Part shown: positions 60,901-64,000 of the stretch, piece after piece
Position numbering within the stretch: the first letter of the stretch is position 1
How the letters are laid out: every line of letters starts with the position of its first letter
Assembly: GCF_964246085.1 (NCBI RefSeq)
Contig: NZ_CAXTPD010000010.1
Length of the DNA: 64,000 nucleotides
Reading direction: 5' to 3' (one strand)
Origin: Brotaphodocola sp003480315
GTDB taxonomy: Bacteria; Bacillota; Clostridia; Lachnospirales; Lachnospiraceae
Notes under the pieces: generated by a model
Seen by the model: the letters and a program-made list of their open reading frames with translations, nothing else
Told to the model about the DNA's origin: nothing
The model's database searches: none
Made by a program: the position numbers and the translations under genes

Positions 60901-61421
60901 AAAAATACGCGATCGATCTCGATCTGAGCAAATGTGTGGCCTGCGGTGCATGTGCGGTAGCCTGCATGGATCAGAATGATTATGAAGTCAGGGAAGGACA
61001 GCGCCCATACCGTAATATTTTCGATATGGAACTTGAAAAAAATAACAGTGTCAGTTATCACCGGCTCTCCTTAGCCTGTATGCACTGTGAAGATGCGCCC
61101 TGCATCACCGGCTGTCCGAGTGCCTGTCTCAGGAAAGACCCGGAGACGAATCTTACGGTTTATGATACCACAAACTGTATTGGCTGTCACAGCTGTGCCA
61201 TGGCCTGTCCCTACGGAATTCCTTCCTTCGGAGAAAATGGAAAGATGATCAAATGTGACGGCTGCTATGTGCGGGTACACCAGGGGCTGCTTCCGGCCTG
61301 CGTAAAGGCCTGCCCGTTTGGAGCATTGAAGCTGGTTGACCTGGAAGCACCGGAGGAACAGATCCCGAAGGAGCATTCCCTGCGTATGACCAGTATGCAG
61401 ATGCTGAAGGCCCAGGTATAG
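60897..61421 (+). CDS. Four-cluster ferredoxin subunit (DmsB/HybA type)
   Basis: The 174-residue protein starts at GTG 60897, overlapping the Mo-subunit stop (GTGA). It has four cysteine groups: CVACGACAVAC, CMHCEDAPCITGC, CIGCHSCAMAC, and CDGC with CVKACP, enough for four [4Fe-4S] clusters. It should wire the flavoprotein to the Mo subunit. No signal or membrane segment is seen and no membrane anchor subunit follows, so the complex is soluble. Confidence 0.92.
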   Translation: MKKYAIDLDLSKCVACGACAVACMDQNDYEVREGQRPYRNIFDMELEKNNSVSYHRLSLACMHCEDAPCITGCPSACLRKDPETNLTVYDTTNCIGCHSCAMACPYGIPSFGENGKMIKCDGCYVRVHQGLLPACVKACPFGALKLVDLEAPEEQIPKEHSLRMTSMQMLKAQV

Positions 61422-61457
61422 GCAGGGACGGCAGCAGTAGAAAGGAGAATAAAAAAG

Positions 61458-62393
61458 ATGGAAGTAAAAGCGTGGGAATATGACGAATATCCGGGACTGA
61501 CCGAAGAGGTGGAAGGGGCAGTCCATATCCCGACCACCGGAGACGAGCCGGGAGTTTACCATTGGCATGATATTCCGTATGCAGAAGTGGACGGTCATAC
61601 GCTGGTGCTTCAGATTCTGGAGCCATATACCAGAAACGAGCCGGAAAAGCTTCATCCATGTTTTGTGTTTGTGCAGGGGTCTGCCTGGGGCGTACAGGAT
61701 GTGTATAAGAGCTGTCCGCATTATGCGCGACTGGCTGCCCGCGGATATGTGGTAGCTGTGGTGCAGTATCGTCATTCCGGAATTGCTCATTTTCCGGCAC
61801 CGATCCAGGATGCCAGAAATGCAGTCCGGTTTATGCGCCTGCATGCGGCAGATTACCATCTGGACGGGGAAAACTTTTTCCTGGGCGGCTGCTCCTCAGG
61901 CGGCCATACCGCCGTGTTTGCAGCTCTGGCGGATCAGGAACCCTGGCTGGATGCCTCCGTATATCCGGGAGTATCTGCAGATGTCATGGGAATCCTGGAT
62001 TACTACGGTGCGGTAAGCATGACAGAGATGGATGATTTTCCGGATACACTGGAGCATCATCTGGAGACCAGCCCGGAGGGCATGGAGATGGGAGTAAACT
62101 TAAGAGAGCATCCGGAGCTTGCAGCCCGGGCAACGGCTGTGACTTATATCCGCCCGGAGACCAAGCTCCCGCCTGTGTGGATCATGCACGGAACGAAGGA
62201 CCGCAAGGTGAGTCCCTATCAGAGTGTGCGTTTATATAAGAAGTTAAAGGAATGCGGGAAAGAAGCAACGCTGTATCTGGTGGACGGCGCGGACCACGGC
62301 GGTTCCGAGTTCTGGACACCGGAGGCTGTGGATGCGGCAGACCGTTTCATGAAAGAAATCATTCAACGGCACAAAAACCAGAAATCATTATAA
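61458..62393 (+). CDS. Alpha/beta hydrolase (BD-FAE/esterase-like)
   Basis: The 311-residue protein has a likely catalytic triad of Ser146 in GGCSSGG, Asp248 in HGTKDRKV and His280 in GADHGGSEF. The usual HGG oxyanion motif is replaced by VQGSAWG. No signal peptide is seen. It lies 36 nt after the ferredoxin and may belong to its transcript, in which case it could release or trim the substrate of the Mo enzyme. Its last 31 nt overlap the 3' end of the opposite histidine kinase gene. Confidence 0.85.
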   Translation: MEVKAWEYDEYPGLTEEVEGAVHIPTTGDEPGVYHWHDIPYAEVDGHTLVLQILEPYTRNEPEKLHPCFVFVQGSAWGVQDVYKSCPHYARLAARGYVVAVVQYRHSGIAHFPAPIQDARNAVRFMRLHAADYHLDGENFFLGGCSSGGHTAVFAALADQEPWLDASVYPGVSADVMGILDYYGAVSMTEMDDFPDTLEHHLETSPEGMEMGVNLREHPELAARATAVTYIRPETKLPPVWIMHGTKDRKVSPYQSVRLYKKLKECGKEATLYLVDGADHGGSEFWTPEAVDAADRFMKEIIQRHKNQKSL

Positions 62394-63943
62394 CCATTTT
62401 GGCAGTTCACTCCGTACGGCATCTGATGTGCCTTTAGGATCGTGCTGACAATGGAAAGTCCGATGCCGGTCCCGAGCCTGCGCCCGTTCTGGTGCTGGCT
62501 GCGCTGGTAGCGCTCCCAGATGATAGCACGGTCCTCTTCGGGAATTGGATCACCGGGATTGATGACCTCGACAAGGCAGCAGGAAACTGAAAAGGCTGCT
62601 TCTGCCGATGTGCTGTCGGTGAAGAAAGCTGTATTGCCAGTCGGAATCGGTGCGCCGTCGATCTCCTGAAAACGCGCAGACGGATTCGGAGTCAGACAGA
62701 TCCGGATTTCCTGATTTTCCGGTGTGTGGTTGATGGCATTGTTCAGCAGGTTGCGCATGACCTGGCTCATTTTCAGGGCATCGACCTCAAAGAAAAACGG
62801 CCGGGAGGATTGCGCATCATCAGCCGGAGCAGATGACCTGTGGTCAGAGGTCTCCTCTGTCACCAGCAGTGTCAGCGTGATGCCATGCTCGGCAGCTGCC
62901 TGTCGGCAGCGGGTCAGCTCAGCTGTTACGATATCCCGTAAATCGCACCATTCCTTCTTTAAGCTGCTGTAGCCGGCGGAAAACTGGGAATAGTCGAGGA
63001 TGTCGTTTACCATCTCGCTCATGCGGTTGGACTCGCTGATGATGAGATTCAGATTTTCATTGCGCAGCTCGTCATCTTTCCAGGTGATGTCCCGCACCAT
63101 CTCCGCATAGCCGGTGATGAGGGCTAACGGGGAGCGCAGCTCATGGGAGACGTTGGCGATGACCTCCCGGCGCAGAATATCCAGCCGCTGTAAGGCCAGC
63201 CGCAGTTTCCCGACGGATTGGGACAGCTGCCCGAGCTCGTCCTGGCGTTCCAGATCCGGGCCGATAGAAAAGTCGTTTTCGGTCAGCTTGTCCACCGCAC
63301 TTTTGATCTGAAAGATGGGACGGGAAAACTGTCTGGACAGGACTGCAGCCAGTACCGATGCGATGCCGGTCAGAAGAATGCTCAGAATGATGAGCTGGGA
63401 ACGGTTCAGGTTTAAAACGGTCCGGGTCATCAGGGCGTTGCGCAGGATCAGATAGTTATGCTCTCCGTTGCAGGTGACCGGGAAACCAAGCTCATAGCCG
63501 ATGATCTTTCCGTGCATCCGCTCAATGTGCCGGTAGGGGCGGCCGGCCAGCAGCTCCCTGAAATCAGGCTTCTGGCGGGTCATCTCCGGATCGTTGAGTT
63601 TACGCTCCCATTCCTGTGGCTGCACCAGGTGGCCGGAGGAGTACATTTTGATGAGGGTGCCGTCCTCAGAGACCAGGAGAAGCTCTCCGCCGATGTGGCT
63701 GATAAAGGATAAGAGCTTTTCATCCTCTCCGATATCGCGGGTACGCAAATCCTCCATGACCGGGGAAAGCCGGTTCAGAGCTTCGTTAACGGCGGCATTC
63801 GCGTAATTCTGTTCAAACAGAAAAATCTGTACCACCCACATAAAGCCGATCCCGAACATGACCGGGATCATCATAAAGGCCCAGAGCCGGAAAACCATCC
63901 GGTTTTTCAGGGCAGAAAGTCTAATTTTCCTCTGTTTTTTCAA
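62363..63943 (-). CDS. Sensor histidine kinase
   Basis: The 526-residue membrane kinase has two helices (about 17-40 and 183-203) flanking an extracellular sensor of ~140 residues, a HAMP domain (about 205-255), the phosphoacceptor His267 in NVSHELRSPL, and an ATPase domain with NLLNNAINHTPEN, then LGTGIGLSIV near the end. The start is TTG at 63943, overlapping the response regulator stop by 23 nt; a later ATG at codon 16 is an alternative. A polar, probably flexible insertion (SDHRSSAPADDAQSSR) lies in the ATPase part. Signal unknown. Confidence 0.9.
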   Translation of the reverse strand: MKKQRKIRLSALKNRMVFRLWAFMMIPVMFGIGFMWVVQIFLFEQNYANAAVNEALNRLSPVMEDLRTRDIGEDEKLLSFISHIGGELLLVSEDGTLIKMYSSGHLVQPQEWERKLNDPEMTRQKPDFRELLAGRPYRHIERMHGKIIGYELGFPVTCNGEHNYLILRNALMTRTVLNLNRSQLIILSILLTGIASVLAAVLSRQFSRPIFQIKSAVDKLTENDFSIGPDLERQDELGQLSQSVGKLRLALQRLDILRREVIANVSHELRSPLALITGYAEMVRDITWKDDELRNENLNLIISESNRMSEMVNDILDYSQFSAGYSSLKKEWCDLRDIVTAELTRCRQAAAEHGITLTLLVTEETSDHRSSAPADDAQSSRPFFFEVDALKMSQVMRNLLNNAINHTPENQEIRICLTPNPSARFQEIDGAPIPTGNTAFFTDSTSAEAAFSVSCCLVEVINPGDPIPEEDRAIIWERYQRSQHQNGRRLGTGIGLSIVSTILKAHQMPYGVNCQNGYNDFWFLCR

Positions 63944-64000
63944 ATTTATACCCCACTCCCCATACAGTCTGGATCAGCTTCCGGTAAGGGCCGATGTGTT
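63921..64000 (-). CDS. OmpR-family response regulator, 3' end only
   Basis: The last 25 codons read on the minus strand give HIGPYRKLIQTVWGVGYKFE plus KTEEN and a stop at 63921-63923. This is the end of an OmpR/PhoB winged helix (the VWGVGYKFE beta-hairpin). The rest lies outside the window. It is upstream of and overlaps the histidine kinase gene, forming a standard two-component pair. Confidence 0.9.
   Translation of the reverse strand, partial: HIGPYRKLIQTVWGVGYKFEKTEEN

Noticed and set aside
1..64000. CRISPR array, tRNA or rRNA genes
   Set aside because: No regularly spaced direct repeats, cloverleaf-like segments or rRNA signature sequences were noticed in the intergenic regions; a tRNAscan or Infernal run would confirm.

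Overview
The window looks like chromosomal DNA from a strictly anaerobic member of the Clostridia, most likely Lachnospiraceae. The signs are a Firmicutes-type str operon with a 141-residue S12, strong AGGAGG-type ribosome sites, frequent TTG and GTG starts, near-consensus sigma-A promoters with 17-nt spacers, a class III (anaerobic) ribonucleotide reductase, oxygen-sensitive iron-sulfur and molybdenum enzymes, and a chorismate mutase-shikimate kinase fusion. The genus is not claimed. No rRNA, tRNA, CRISPR array, insertion sequence or prophage was seen.

Region 1 (1-8612) is housekeeping: a small membrane protein, the str operon (rpsL, rpsG, fusA), tuf with its own promoter, a secreted subtilase with a repetitive tail, and a convergent D,D-carboxypeptidase. 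nrdD (8879-11068) follows, preceded by two NrdR-box-like sites 32 bp apart; its activase gene nrdG is not adjacent.

Region 2 (11189-27616) is one co-directional surface-glycan cluster. It opens with a Wzt-type ABC ATPase carrying a C-terminal carbohydrate-binding domain. Next is a giant 1328-residue protein in which a methyltransferase, a kinase-like domain and a coiled coil (the layout of the E. coli WbdD chain terminator) are joined to a GT2 and a GT-B glycosyltransferase. A complete GDP-D-glycero-D-manno-heptose pathway (gmhA, hddA, gmhB, hddC) follows, then a partial CDP-3,6-dideoxyhexose pathway (rfbF, rfbG, rfbH), a LicD phosphotransferase, further glycosyltransferases and a polytopic membrane protein. 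No Wzm permease is present.

Region 3 (27639-43698) is a series of transport and catabolic modules with local regulators: a BCCT carrier divergent from a metallo-beta-lactamase protein; a RelE/Phd toxin-antitoxin pair; a LuxR-type regulator divergent from a CoA-transferase, crotonase and two-part sodium symporter operon; a zinc-dependent phospholipase C-like protein; a MarR regulator upstream of an NhaC transporter and PatB/MalY C-S lyase operon with two matching palindromic operators; an AGCS symporter and a Ca/Na antiporter.

Region 4 (44054-52382) concerns shikimate, quinate and chorismate: an AEC carrier, a YdiB-like quinate/shikimate dehydrogenase, a LysR regulator divergent from an SLC13 carrier, an FAD oxidoreductase, a chorismate mutase, a DMT exporter and a chorismate mutase-shikimate kinase fusion. 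A catalytically degenerate GGDEF-EAL protein follows.

Region 5 (54049-62393) holds a GntR regulator, a second PatB/MalY C-S lyase, an APC permease, then a tightly packed NAD(P)/FAD reductase, Mo-bisPGD oxidoreductase and four-cluster ferredoxin, and an alpha/beta hydrolase. This is the best candidate here for an undescribed pathway, possibly reductive use of organosulfur amino acids, although that is inference. The window ends with a histidine kinase and the 3' end of its response regulator on the minus strand.
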